DNA from: Nocardioides malaquae
GTDB lineage: Bacteria; Actinomycetota; Actinomycetes; Propionibacteriales; Nocardioidaceae
Assembly (NCBI RefSeq): GCF_015070385.1
Contig: NZ_JADCSA010000003.1
Coordinates: 210,764 to 274,763, forward strand
Length of the DNA stretch: 64,000 nt
Direction of reading: 5' to 3'
In this document: piece by piece, positions 55,506 through 63,238 of the stretch
How the letters are laid out: each line of letters starts with the position of its first letter
Position numbering within the stretch: the stretch's first letter is position 1
The notes under the pieces: generated by a model
Databases searched by the model: none
What the model was told of the DNA's origin: nothing
Seen by the model: the letters and a program-made list of their open reading frames with translations, nothing else
Translations under genes and position numbers: made by a program

Positions 55506-55572
55506 GAGTCGAACCTACGTCGCTAGTCCTGATTCAAAGTCAGGCGGGCCCTACCGACAGACCAACCGGGGA
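55494..55572 (-). tRNA. tRNA-Gln-like (UUG anticodon) with unusual arms
   Basis: The minus strand folds with acceptor stem TCCCCGG/CCGGGGA and discriminator G. The D arm is GGTC..GGCC, the anticodon arm CCTGA-CTTTGAA-TCAGG with anticodon TTG (glutamine CAA), and the T arm GTAGG-TTCGACT-CCTAC. Oddities are two bases rather than one between D and anticodon stems and a nine-base variable loop (ACTAGCGAC), making 79 nt. The 3' CCA is absent. It may be the true tRNA-Gln near glmU, altered by a past integration, or a non-functional variant. Confidence 0.75.
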
Positions 55573-55648
55573 ACGGCGGGCATCCCGCCGACCCGCACTC
55601 TAGTGGAGGTCCCTGCCGCTCGACCCGGCCACTGGCTAGGGTCGTGAC

Positions 55649-56800
55649 GTGGACCTCCCCGTGATGCCCCCGCTGGCCCCGATGCTCGCCCGCTCGGCCG
55701 CGAAGGTGCCGCGCGACGAGGGGTGGTCGTTCGAGCCGAAGTGGGACGGGTTCCGCTGCCTGGTCTTCCGCGACGGCGACGACGTCGAGCTGACCAGCCG
55801 CAACACCAAGCCGCTGACCCGCTACTTCCCCGAGGTCGTCGAGGCGGTCAAGCGCGACCTGCCCGAGCAGGTCGTGATCGACGGTGAGCTCTTCGTGGCG
55901 CTGACCTCCGACGACGGCACTCAGCGGCTCGACTTCGATGCGCTCTCCGAACGGATCCACCCCGCCGACTCGCGGGTGCGGATGCTGGCCGAGTCGACCC
56001 CGGCCGGCTTCGTCGCCTTCGACCTGCTCGCCCTGGGCGAGGAGTCGTACCTCGAGCGACCGTTCGCGGAGCGGCGGGAAGCCCTGGAGCAGGCGCTGGG
56101 CCACCTCGACTCCCCCGTGAGCAACCCAGCCGACCCCGGTTCCCTGGGCGGGCGTTGCCACCTGACCCGCACCACCACCGACCCCGACGAGGCGACGGAG
56201 TGGTTCACGACCTTCGAGGGCGCAGGGCTCGACGGCGTCGTCGCCAAGCCGCTCGCCGCGGCGTACGCCCCCAACCAGCGCACGATGGTGAAGGTCAAGC
56301 ACACCCGCACCGCCGACGTGGTGCTGGCCGGCTACCGCGAGCACAAGACCTCCACGCCGGAGAACCCGCTGCTCGGCAGCCTGCTTCTGGGGCTCTACGA
56401 CGAGACGGACGGCGAGCCTCGTCTGCAGCACGTCGGGGTGGCAGCCAGCTTCACCGCCAAACGGCGCGCCGAGCTCGTCGCCGAGCTGGCCGACCTGGTC
56501 TGCGCCCCCGAGGACCACCCGTGGGGTGCCTGGAGCGTCGCCAACCCCGACCGGATCCCCGGCGCGCAGAGCCGCTGGAGCGCTGGCAAGGACCTCAGCT
56601 TCGTGCCGCTGCGACCCGAGCGGGTGCTCGAGGTGAAGTACGACCACATGGAGGGGCGGCGCTTCCGGCACACCGCCCACTTCGTGCGGTGGCGCCCCGA
56701 CCGCGAGCCGCTGTCGTGCGGCTACGGCCAGTTGGAGGAACCGGTGCGCTACGACCTCGCTAGGATCCTCGGCACCGACCAACGAGGAGCGAGGCCGTGA
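55649..56800 (+). CDS. ATP-dependent DNA ligase (LigC/LigD-ligase type)
   Basis: The 383 aa protein starts with GTG. The nucleotidyltransferase domain has FEPKWDGFRCLVFRDG, in which Lys31 would accept AMP. Further motifs are ELTSRNTKPLTRYFPE, VVIDGELF and FVAFDLLALG, then GLDGVVAKP and TMVKVKHTRTADVVLAGY. The OB-fold domain is about residues 235-365. It matches stand-alone actinobacterial LigC or the ligase part of LigD, used in end joining and back-up repair. Its stop overlaps the next gene (GTGA). A LigD-type polymerase gene lies 5 kb away. Confidence 0.92.
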   Translation: MDLPVMPPLAPMLARSAAKVPRDEGWSFEPKWDGFRCLVFRDGDDVELTSRNTKPLTRYFPEVVEAVKRDLPEQVVIDGELFVALTSDDGTQRLDFDALSERIHPADSRVRMLAESTPAGFVAFDLLALGEESYLERPFAERREALEQALGHLDSPVSNPADPGSLGGRCHLTRTTTDPDEATEWFTTFEGAGLDGVVAKPLAAAYAPNQRTMVKVKHTRTADVVLAGYREHKTSTPENPLLGSLLLGLYDETDGEPRLQHVGVAASFTAKRRAELVAELADLVCAPEDHPWGAWSVANPDRIPGAQSRWSAGKDLSFVPLRPERVLEVKYDHMEGRRFRHTAHFVRWRPDREPLSCGYGQLEEPVRYDLARILGTDQRGARP

Positions 56801-57345
56801 GCGAGCAGAGCATCAACGACCCCATCGACGACGGGATCGGCACCTACGACGTGGTGATCCTCGCCGAGCACGAGGTGAGTCCCGCCGACGCCACCCAGAT
56901 CTTCGGGCTGCACGACCAGATCGCCGACGAGGTCGTCTACCACGTGCTCATCCCGCTGGAGGACGCCTCCGCGCGCATCGAGGCCGCCCTCGGCTCCCTC
57001 GGCGCCGGTGAGATGCTGGCCGCCCCGGCGGTCGTCAACGACATCGACCTCGAGCAGCTGCGCGCCGAGAGCGAGGAGCTCGCCGAGGGTGAGCTCTCCC
57101 GCAGCCTCGACGCCCTGCGTTCGGCGGGCGCCAGCGCCACCGGCATCGTCTTCGACACCGACCCGGTGGAGATGCTCGACAAGAAGACGACCTCGGTCAA
57201 CGCCCGCGAGGCGATCGTGCTGACCAGCCCCCACCTGGTGAGCGAGTTCTTCCACGTCGACTGGACGTCGCGGGCCCGCCGCCGCCTCGACGTGCCGGTG
57301 CTCCACCTGGTCGAGCACGAGGTCCACGACGGCGGCCTCGTGTGA
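56797..57345 (+). CDS. Conserved hypothetical protein, acidic
   Basis: I do not recognise the family with certainty. The 182 aa protein is acidic and has no signal or membrane segment. A first strand (YDVVILAEHEVSPADATQIFG) is followed by helices and a second strand near SATGIVFDTDPVEML, then EAIVLTSPHLVSEFFHVDWTSRARRRLDVPVLHLVEH. The alternating strand/helix pattern and the ending VPVLHLVEH are like a universal-stress-protein (Rossmann-like) fold, but the ATP-binding G-x2-G-x9-G loop is not evident. Its GTG start overlaps the ligase stop, and it precedes the GT-Stealth gene by four bases, so all three are co-transcribed. Confidence 0.75.
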   Translation: MSEQSINDPIDDGIGTYDVVILAEHEVSPADATQIFGLHDQIADEVVYHVLIPLEDASARIEAALGSLGAGEMLAAPAVVNDIDLEQLRAESEELAEGELSRSLDALRSAGASATGIVFDTDPVEMLDKKTTSVNAREAIVLTSPHLVSEFFHVDWTSRARRRLDVPVLHLVEHEVHDGGLV

Positions 57346-57349
57346 GCGC

Positions 57350-60127
57350 ATGACCTCACTCACCGGCCGGTTGCGGGAGGCCGCCGGGGCCCTGCGACCG
57401 GGCGAGGGTCGCCGTGCGCGGCTGCGCATCGCCTTCGTGCTGCACACCCTCGACGGGGCTGCCGGCACCGAACGCTCCGTCGTCACCCAGGCCAACGCGC
57501 TCGCGGCGCTGCCCGAGGGCCACCAGGTGCACCTGGTCTCGGTCGAGCAGACCGCCGACCGGCCGCACTTCGCGGTCGACCCCCGCGTCCGGGTCACCCA
57601 CCTCGTCGACGCCCGCGACCCCTCCGCCCCGCGGGCGCTGCGCCGTGGCGTCGCCACCGACGAGCAGGCGCGTACGCTCGCCGAGCGCGAGGCGACGATC
57701 GTGCCCCGTCGCTGGGACGCCACCTTCAACGCTCTGACCGACGTCGCGATGCAGGAGTTCCTGCCAACCCTCGAGGCCGACGTCGTGGTCACCACGATCC
57801 CCGAGCTGCTGGCCGCCGTCGTGCAGCTGGTGCCCTCGAGGACCGCCGTCGTGCACCAGGAGCACCGCGCCTCCTCGACCCGGGTGCACGACCTCGACGC
57901 GCTGCTGACCTTCGCGCCGCGCGCCGACGTGGTCGCCTCGCTGACCGGGTCGATGAACGACTGGCTCGCCGCGCAGCTGCGCGGCGCCGCGCCCGACATG
58001 GTGGTGGTGCCCAACCCGTTGCCGGTCGACGGCGCGACCCGGTCTGCGCTCGACCAGCGCCTGGTGGTCGCCGCCGGACGCCTCACCGCTGAGAAGCGGT
58101 GGGAGCAGGTCGTCGACGCCTTCGCGGCGGTGGCCGACGAGCTGCCGGGGTGGCGGCTGCAGATCTGGGGCGACGGCCCTCGGCGTGACTCCCTCGAGGC
58201 GGCGGTGCGTCGCCGCGACCTCGTCGGCCGCGTCGACCTGCCCGGCACCACCGACGACATGGCTGCCGTCTGGGGCAGCGCCAGTGTCGCCGTGCTGGCC
58301 TCGAAGGCCGAGGGGTTCCCCCTGGTGCTGCAGGAGGCGATGGCCGCCGGGGTGCCGGTGGTCAGCTATGACGTGCCTGCCGGGCCGCGCGAGATCGTGA
58401 CCGACGGGGTCGACGGCTTCCTGGTGCCGCCGGAGTCGCGGGTGGGCCTGGCCGACGCACTGCGCCGCCTCGGCGTCGACGACGACCTCCGGGCCCGCAT
58501 GGGGGCCGCGGCGCGGCTCTCCGCCCAGCGCTGGTCACCGGACGAGCTGGCACTCCAGTGGGTCGAGATCTTCCACCGCGCCCTCGCCCGTCGCGGCGAC
58601 CTGCTGGCGCCCCGCAAGGTCCTGCACGGGCGTACGCCCGGGGTGCTGGGATCGCCGGCCGCCGGCAACAGCGCCGTCGGCCTGACCCCTGACGACGCCC
58701 GGCGCGGCGCCCTGCAGGCCGCCGCCCACGCCGCGGGGCGCGCGGCCGGCGAGCAGTGGTGGGTCATCCCGCCGCACGGACGCGACGAGACCGCCGTGGT
58801 CGTGGTGCCCGGCGACCGGCGCGACGCCTTCCTCGACGCCTTGGTCGACGGCACCACCCCGCCGTGGCTCTGCCTGCGCGAACCGGCCGAGCACGACTGG
58901 CCCGAGCGGCGCGGCACCGTGCAGGCGATGCGCGAGGAGATGCGTCGGGCCCGAGGTGGGGCGCTGCACCTGGAGCCGTGGCCGGGCCGCGGCGGCCACC
59001 ACGGCCTGCTCACCGGCCAGGGCGTACGCATCGAGTTCTGGCAGCCTGCGCCCGACGGCGCGCTCGTCGCCCCGGGGCCGTCGCGCTACGGCCCGCTCGT
59101 GCCGGCGGGCACCGAGCTGGTCGACGCCGAGGTCTGGGGCGTCGGGGTGCGGGCGGTGCCGGCGATGCTGGCCCCCACCGTGCACGACGTGCGCTTCGAC
59201 GTCGACGTGGTGCTCACCTGGGTCGACGGTGACGACCCGCAGTGGCAGGCGCAGCGTGCCGAACGGCTCAGCGGTCGCAGCGGCACCGCAGCGACGGCCT
59301 CCTCGAGCGGCGCTTCGCGCTACCGCAGTCGCGACGAGCTGCGGTGGGCGATGCGCAGCCTCCACCTCTTCGCCCCGTGGGTGCGTCGCATCCACCTGGT
59401 GACGGCCGGGCAGGTGCCCGAGTGGTTGGCGCCCGAGGGCACGAAGGTCACCGTCGTCGACCACCGCGACATCTTCCCCGCCGAAGCGCTGCCCACCTTC
59501 AACTCCCACGCGATCGAGTCACGGCTGCACCACGTGTCGGACCTCGCCGAGCACTTCCTCTACGTCAACGACGACTTCGTGCTGGGCCGCCCGGTGCGCA
59601 AGGAGCAGTTCTTCCTGCCCTCGGGCAGCTGCGGGGTCTTCGAAGCGCTGCGTCCCGTCGGCCTGCCGGGCTCGAGCGACCTCGCCTACCTCGAGGCGGC
59701 GTGGAACAACCAGCGGCTGCTCGCCGAGACGTTCGGGGTGCAGCTGACCCACACGTTGGTGCACGGCCCCTACGCGCTGCGGCGGTCGCTGCTCGCGGAG
59801 ATCGAGGAGCGCTTCCCCGACGAGGTGCGCGCGACGACCCACTCCCCGTTCCGCTCCGAGACCGACCTCGCGCTGGTGTCGTCGTTCGCGCAGCACTACG
59901 GGTTGGTGACCGGTGCCGCCCACCCGGCGAGCGCGGAGCACGCCTACGTCGACCTCGGGCACCCGCACGTCGCGGCACAGCTGCGCGCGTTGCGGCGCCG
60001 CGACCTCGACTTCTTCTGCCTCGCCGACAACCACGAGTCGGCCTTCGACCACGACGAGGTGACCGCGTTGCTCACCGAGGAGATGCAGCGTCACCTGCCG
60101 GTGCGCGCGCCCTGGGAGAGGGACTGA
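57350..60127 (+). CDS. Fusion of a GT4-family glycosyltransferase with a Stealth phosphotransferase
   Basis: The 925 aa protein combines two enzymes. Residues 25-415 are a GT-B glycosyltransferase (LRIAFVLHTLDGAAGTERSV; VVAAGRLTAEKRWEQVVDAF; ASKAEGFPLVLQEAMAAGVPV). Residues 430-600 are a linker domain with PRHG-type sequence of unknown role. Residues 615-925 carry Stealth conserved regions: CR1 VVLTWVDGDDPQW, CR2 YRSRDELRWAMRSLHLFAPW and HFLYVNDDFVLGRPV, CR3 HGPYALRRSLLAEIEERFP, and CR4 FFCLADNHESAF. Stealth proteins transfer hexose-1-phosphate in capsule and teichoic-type polymers. It probably builds a phosphate-linked cell-surface glycan. Confidence 0.88.
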   Translation: MTSLTGRLREAAGALRPGEGRRARLRIAFVLHTLDGAAGTERSVVTQANALAALPEGHQVHLVSVEQTADRPHFAVDPRVRVTHLVDARDPSAPRALRRGVATDEQARTLAEREATIVPRRWDATFNALTDVAMQEFLPTLEADVVVTTIPELLAAVVQLVPSRTAVVHQEHRASSTRVHDLDALLTFAPRADVVASLTGSMNDWLAAQLRGAAPDMVVVPNPLPVDGATRSALDQRLVVAAGRLTAEKRWEQVVDAFAAVADELPGWRLQIWGDGPRRDSLEAAVRRRDLVGRVDLPGTTDDMAAVWGSASVAVLASKAEGFPLVLQEAMAAGVPVVSYDVPAGPREIVTDGVDGFLVPPESRVGLADALRRLGVDDDLRARMGAAARLSAQRWSPDELALQWVEIFHRALARRGDLLAPRKVLHGRTPGVLGSPAAGNSAVGLTPDDARRGALQAAAHAAGRAAGEQWWVIPPHGRDETAVVVVPGDRRDAFLDALVDGTTPPWLCLREPAEHDWPERRGTVQAMREEMRRARGGALHLEPWPGRGGHHGLLTGQGVRIEFWQPAPDGALVAPGPSRYGPLVPAGTELVDAEVWGVGVRAVPAMLAPTVHDVRFDVDVVLTWVDGDDPQWQAQRAERLSGRSGTAATASSSGASRYRSRDELRWAMRSLHLFAPWVRRIHLVTAGQVPEWLAPEGTKVTVVDHRDIFPAEALPTFNSHAIESRLHHVSDLAEHFLYVNDDFVLGRPVRKEQFFLPSGSCGVFEALRPVGLPGSSDLAYLEAAWNNQRLLAETFGVQLTHTLVHGPYALRRSLLAEIEERFPDEVRATTHSPFRSETDLALVSSFAQHYGLVTGAAHPASAEHAYVDLGHPHVAAQLRALRRRDLDFFCLADNHESAFDHDEVTALLTEEMQRHLPVRAPWERD

Positions 60128-60149
60128 CGCGAGCCCGGTGGCGCTCCGG

Positions 60150-60716
60150 TCAGCCGGCCAGCGCCTTCTCGTCGGCGACGACGTCCTCCCACATCAGGGC
60201 GCCGTTGGAGCCGTAGAGGCGCACCGGTGTCGAGGCGTCGACCTCGAGGTTGTCCACGACCGTCCAGGCGAGCTGCTGGCGCTGCTGCTCCAGCTTGGCG
60301 CCGTTGCGCTTGCACATCACGCCCGCCGCGCCGCGTACGCGCATGGTGACGACACCGCGCTCAGCGGTGAGCTCGTCGATCTTCGCGCCGACAGCGCACC
60401 GGCCACCCCAGTGGCTGATGAGGTCGTCGTCCTTCTCGGGCGTGGTGTGGATCAGCTTCTCGAGGGCCGCCATCGCCCGGCCCTGCGGTCGCATCCGGTC
60501 AGCACCCGCCACGTCGACCTCCACGGGCTCCAGCTTGCCGTCGGCGTTGACCCAGTGCACGGTGACGGTCGCGGCGTTCTCCTCGGGTGCTGCGGTCTCC
60601 TCGGTCTCGCTGCCGCAGGCCTGGAGGGTGAGCGCGGCCACGAGCGTCGTCACCAGGAGTCCCGCGCGGAGCGGGGTGGCGCGACGGTGCCCGACCGGGG
60701 TCTGGTGGGGGTCCAT
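60150..60716 (-). CDS. GerMN-like lipoprotein
   Basis: The 188 aa protein has a lipoprotein signal (TLQAC lipobox after a hydrophobic run at residues 18-33). From about residue 50 to 180 there is a VTVHWVNADGKLEPVEVDV strand, a helical segment, and a second half with MRVRGAAGVMCKRNG and TPVRLYGSNGALMWEDV. The second half resembles the GerMN/GerM spore-germination-like domain (a final P-V-R-L-Y-x-x-G) found in many actinobacterial lipoproteins. Two cysteines could form a disulfide. It converges with the Stealth gene. Function unknown. Confidence 0.72.
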   Translation of the reverse strand: MDPHQTPVGHRRATPLRAGLLVTTLVAALTLQACGSETEETAAPEENAATVTVHWVNADGKLEPVEVDVAGADRMRPQGRAMAALEKLIHTTPEKDDDLISHWGGRCAVGAKIDELTAERGVVTMRVRGAAGVMCKRNGAKLEQQRQQLAWTVVDNLEVDASTPVRLYGSNGALMWEDVVADEKALAG

Positions 60717-60841
60717 GCGTCCTCCGTTCGTCCCGAGAAGAATGTGATGTGGACAACGTCACCGTACGTGGAACGGCTCTCCCTGAGGCGGAAATGGTCC
60801 AGATCGTGGCGGCCCGGGCGGTCGCGAGGGGCTGACCCGCG

Positions 60842-61150
60842 TCAACGGTCGGCCGGGACGCTCTCGCCGTCGGCCACGATCGCGCGCAGGGCGGCGACGT
60901 GGGAACGGTAGGCCCTCGAACCCTCGGTGGTGAGCGTGAGCCAGACCCGCCGGCCGTCGTCGCGGGGTCGCCCCTGGCGTACGTAGCCCGCCTCGACGAG
61001 GGCAGCCACCTGCTTGCTGAGCGCCGAGGGACTGAGGTCGAGGCGCTCCTTGACCACCGAGAGCTCGAGGGTGCCGCCGGCGGCGAGCATCGCGCAGATG
61101 CGCAGCCGGTGGGTCGGGTGGATGACGGGGTCGAGCTGCGGCGTGCTCAT
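60842..61150 (-). CDS. Winged-helix transcriptional regulator (ArsR/MarR-like)
   Basis: The 102 aa protein is a single winged-helix: HPTHRLRICAMLAAGGTLEL, then KERLDLSPSALSKQVAALVEAGYVRQGRPR with the recognition helix S-A-L-S-K-Q, and a wing DDGRRVWLTLTTEGSRAY. It corresponds to the 'transcriptional regulator, MarR/DNA-binding' type with an H-P-x-R-x-x-I opening. It starts with an ATG overlapping the stop of the upstream membrane protein gene (ATGA), so the two are co-expressed. Confidence 0.88.
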   Translation of the reverse strand: MSTPQLDPVIHPTHRLRICAMLAAGGTLELSVVKERLDLSPSALSKQVAALVEAGYVRQGRPRDDGRRVWLTLTTEGSRAYRSHVAALRAIVADGESVPADR

Positions 61151-61587
61151 GCCGCGCCACCACGGGTGCTGCGGTGGTGCACCACGCAGGCGACCGCGTA
61201 GACGAGGCCCGCTGCCACGGAGCAGGCCACGTTGCCGACCGGGTTGTCGAGGTCGTGGGCGGCCATCATCGCGGCGACCAGGAGGAGGGCGCTCAGGGCC
61301 ACCAGGCCCAGGAAGACCCGGCTCGTCGGCAGGGCGAACGGAGCCCCGTTGGCGCGACCGGCGAGGAGGTTCGCGGCGATCACGCTGCCGGCGACGACCA
61401 GGGTGACCGGCATGCCTGCCGGCTCCGGCACCAGGAACGAGAGGCCGAGGGCGACGAGCAGCACCACGTTGACGGGATAGAGCCAGATCGGCCACGGGGT
61501 GTCGCGCACAGCCCGCTGGTCGCGGTCGATGTCGGCCAGCGCGGCGGCGGCCTCGGACGGGTCGTAGGCGGGTCGCTTGTTTTCCAT
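61147..61587 (-). CDS. Small four-helix membrane protein of unknown function
   Basis: The 146 aa protein has a short cytoplasmic N-terminus (MENKRPAYDPSEAAAALADI) and about four membrane helices (for example LYPVNVVLLVALGLSFLVP and VFLGLVALSALLLVAAMM). No motif is recognised. It is translationally coupled to the winged-helix regulator downstream, a common pairing in actinobacteria, so it may be controlled by or sense for that regulator. A near-palindromic TTTCC..GGAAA region around 61588-61636 could be its operator. Confidence 0.75.
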   Translation of the reverse strand: MENKRPAYDPSEAAAALADIDRDQRAVRDTPWPIWLYPVNVVLLVALGLSFLVPEPAGMPVTLVVAGSVIAANLLAGRANGAPFALPTSRVFLGLVALSALLLVAAMMAAHDLDNPVGNVACSVAAGLVYAVACVVHHRSTRGGAA

Positions 61588-61701
61588 GATGGAAACCTTA
61601 CCAATGCTTTCCGCCTTGGCAACTGTTTCCGGTGGAGAAAATTCTTCGGCTGCTGGCCCCGATGCTCCCCGCGCCGGCGCACGTCACGTGACCGGGCGCG
61701 C

Positions 61702-62778
61702 CTACTCGATGCGGTTGCCCTCGGCGTCCCAGTGCTCGGCCACCTTCTTGCTGGGCTGCACCCGCGGCGGCTCGCCGGGCATCTTGGGATGGTCGGGCGG
61801 GTAGTTCAGCTCGACCGGGTAGGCCTCCCACCGCTCCAGCAACGGCTCCAACGAGTGGGCGGTGTCGTCGATCGTCGCCCAGGCGTCGCCCTCGGCGAGT
61901 CGGTCGGGCGCGGTGAAGAGCGTCCAGGCGCGCGGCGAGTCGAGGTCAGCCAGCTCCTCCCAGGTCAGCGGCATGGAGACGGGGGCGCCGGGCAGCGGGC
62001 GCAGCGACCAGGCCGAGGCCATCGTGCGGTCGCGGGTGTTCTGGTTGAAGTCGACGAAGATCCGCTCGCCACGCTCCTCCTTCCACCACGCCGTGGTCAC
62101 CCGGTCGTCACGCTCCTCCAGCGCGCGGCCGAAGGCGATGGCGGCGTGGCGGACGTCGACGAACTCCCACCGCGGCTCGATGCGGACGAAGACGTGGACG
62201 CCTCGGTTGCCGCTGGTCTTGGCGTACGCCGTCATGCCGAGGTCGGCGAAGAGGTCGCGGGCCACGAGGGCGACCTCGGCGGCGTCACGGAAGTCGGTGC
62301 CCGGTTGCGGGTCGAGGTCGATGCGCAGCTCGTCGGGCCGGTCGACATCGGTGCGGCGCACCGGCCACGGGTGGAAGGTCAGCGTGCCCATGTGGGCGGC
62401 CCAGACCGGGACCGCGATCTCGGTGGGGCACATCTCCTCGGCGGTGCGGCCCGACGGGAAGGTGATCCGGACCGTCTCGAGGTAGTCGGGGGCACCGCGC
62501 GGCACCCGCTTCTGGTAGAAGCCGTCGGCGTCCTTGTCCTGCGGACCGGTGGCCAGCTTCATGCCCTCCCTCCAACCCGACGGCCAGCGCTCCATCGCGG
62601 TGGGCCGGTCGCGCAGGGCGCGCATCAGGCCCTCCTCCACGTCGGCGAAGTACTGCGACACCATCAGCTTGGTGACCTCCGGCGTCGTGTCGGTCGCCTC
62701 GTAGATGACGCGCTCGGGCGAGGAGACGCGTACCTCCCGGTCACCAGCCTGCACGTACGCCTCGGTCGTCTTTGCCAT
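61702..62778 (-). CDS. LigD-type DNA polymerase/primase domain protein
   Basis: The 358 aa protein starts MAKTTEAYVQ. It carries the archaeo-eukaryotic primase fold of LigD polymerase domains: REVRVSSPERVIYEATDTTP, then ATGPQDKDADGFYQKRVPRG-type sequence, LRIDLDPQPGTDF with the metal ligands Asp154 and Asp156, a further TSGNRGVHVFVRI and the DFNQNTRDRTMASAWSLRP block. Such stand-alone polymerases fill gaps in non-homologous end joining. Ku and a full LigD are not in the window. It is divergent from the next gene by 34 bp. Confidence 0.9.
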   Translation of the reverse strand: MAKTTEAYVQAGDREVRVSSPERVIYEATDTTPEVTKLMVSQYFADVEEGLMRALRDRPTAMERWPSGWREGMKLATGPQDKDADGFYQKRVPRGAPDYLETVRITFPSGRTAEEMCPTEIAVPVWAAHMGTLTFHPWPVRRTDVDRPDELRIDLDPQPGTDFRDAAEVALVARDLFADLGMTAYAKTSGNRGVHVFVRIEPRWEFVDVRHAAIAFGRALEERDDRVTTAWWKEERGERIFVDFNQNTRDRTMASAWSLRPLPGAPVSMPLTWEELADLDSPRAWTLFTAPDRLAEGDAWATIDDTAHSLEPLLERWEAYPVELNYPPDHPKMPGEPPRVQPSKKVAEHWDAEGNRIE

Positions 62779-62812
62779 GGAGCCACCGTAGGTCCCGTGG
62801 TGTGATGCCTCC

Positions 62813-63220
62813 ATGACCAGAGGCGACGAGCTGCCGCGGCACCTCGGCGACCACCCGCACGGGGCCTACTGGTCAGCCGACGCACCGCCCGGCGACCACG
62901 ACGTCAAGGACGTGCCGCACGTCCCGGAGGGACCGATCCGGTTCATGTGGGACTACGGCGTTCGGGTGCCGCTCTGGGACGACAGCGGCCTGCTGCCCGA
63001 GGACCCCGCGTGGCTACGGGACGCCCTCGGGCTCGACGACGCGCTCATCCTCGACCTCGCCCGATGGGGCCACGACATGGACGAGCTCGACCAGGCGGCA
63101 CCAGAGCACCGGACCGACGCGGCGTACGCAGCCCTCGACACCCGCGCCCGGGCGCTGATGGCGCGGTTGGAGCGAATGCTGGACGGTCGGTTCGTGGTCA
63201 CCTACCAGCCCTGGACCTGA
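62813..63220 (+). CDS. Hypothetical protein
   Basis: The 135 aa protein has no signal peptide or membrane helix and no motif I can place. The start is Pro/His/Asp-rich (DHDVKDVPHVPEGPIRFMWDYG), followed by helices (WLRDALGLDDALILDLARWG; YAALDTRARALMARLERML) and a final strand GRFVVTYQPW. The aromatic W-D-Y-G-V-R-V-P-L-W segment suggests a conserved small domain in actinobacteria. It is divergent from the LigD-type gene; no functional link can be claimed. Confidence 0.65.
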   Translation: MTRGDELPRHLGDHPHGAYWSADAPPGDHDVKDVPHVPEGPIRFMWDYGVRVPLWDDSGLLPEDPAWLRDALGLDDALILDLARWGHDMDELDQAAPEHRTDAAYAALDTRARALMARLERMLDGRFVVTYQPWT

Positions 63221-63238
63221 CGCCCACGACGAACCGCT

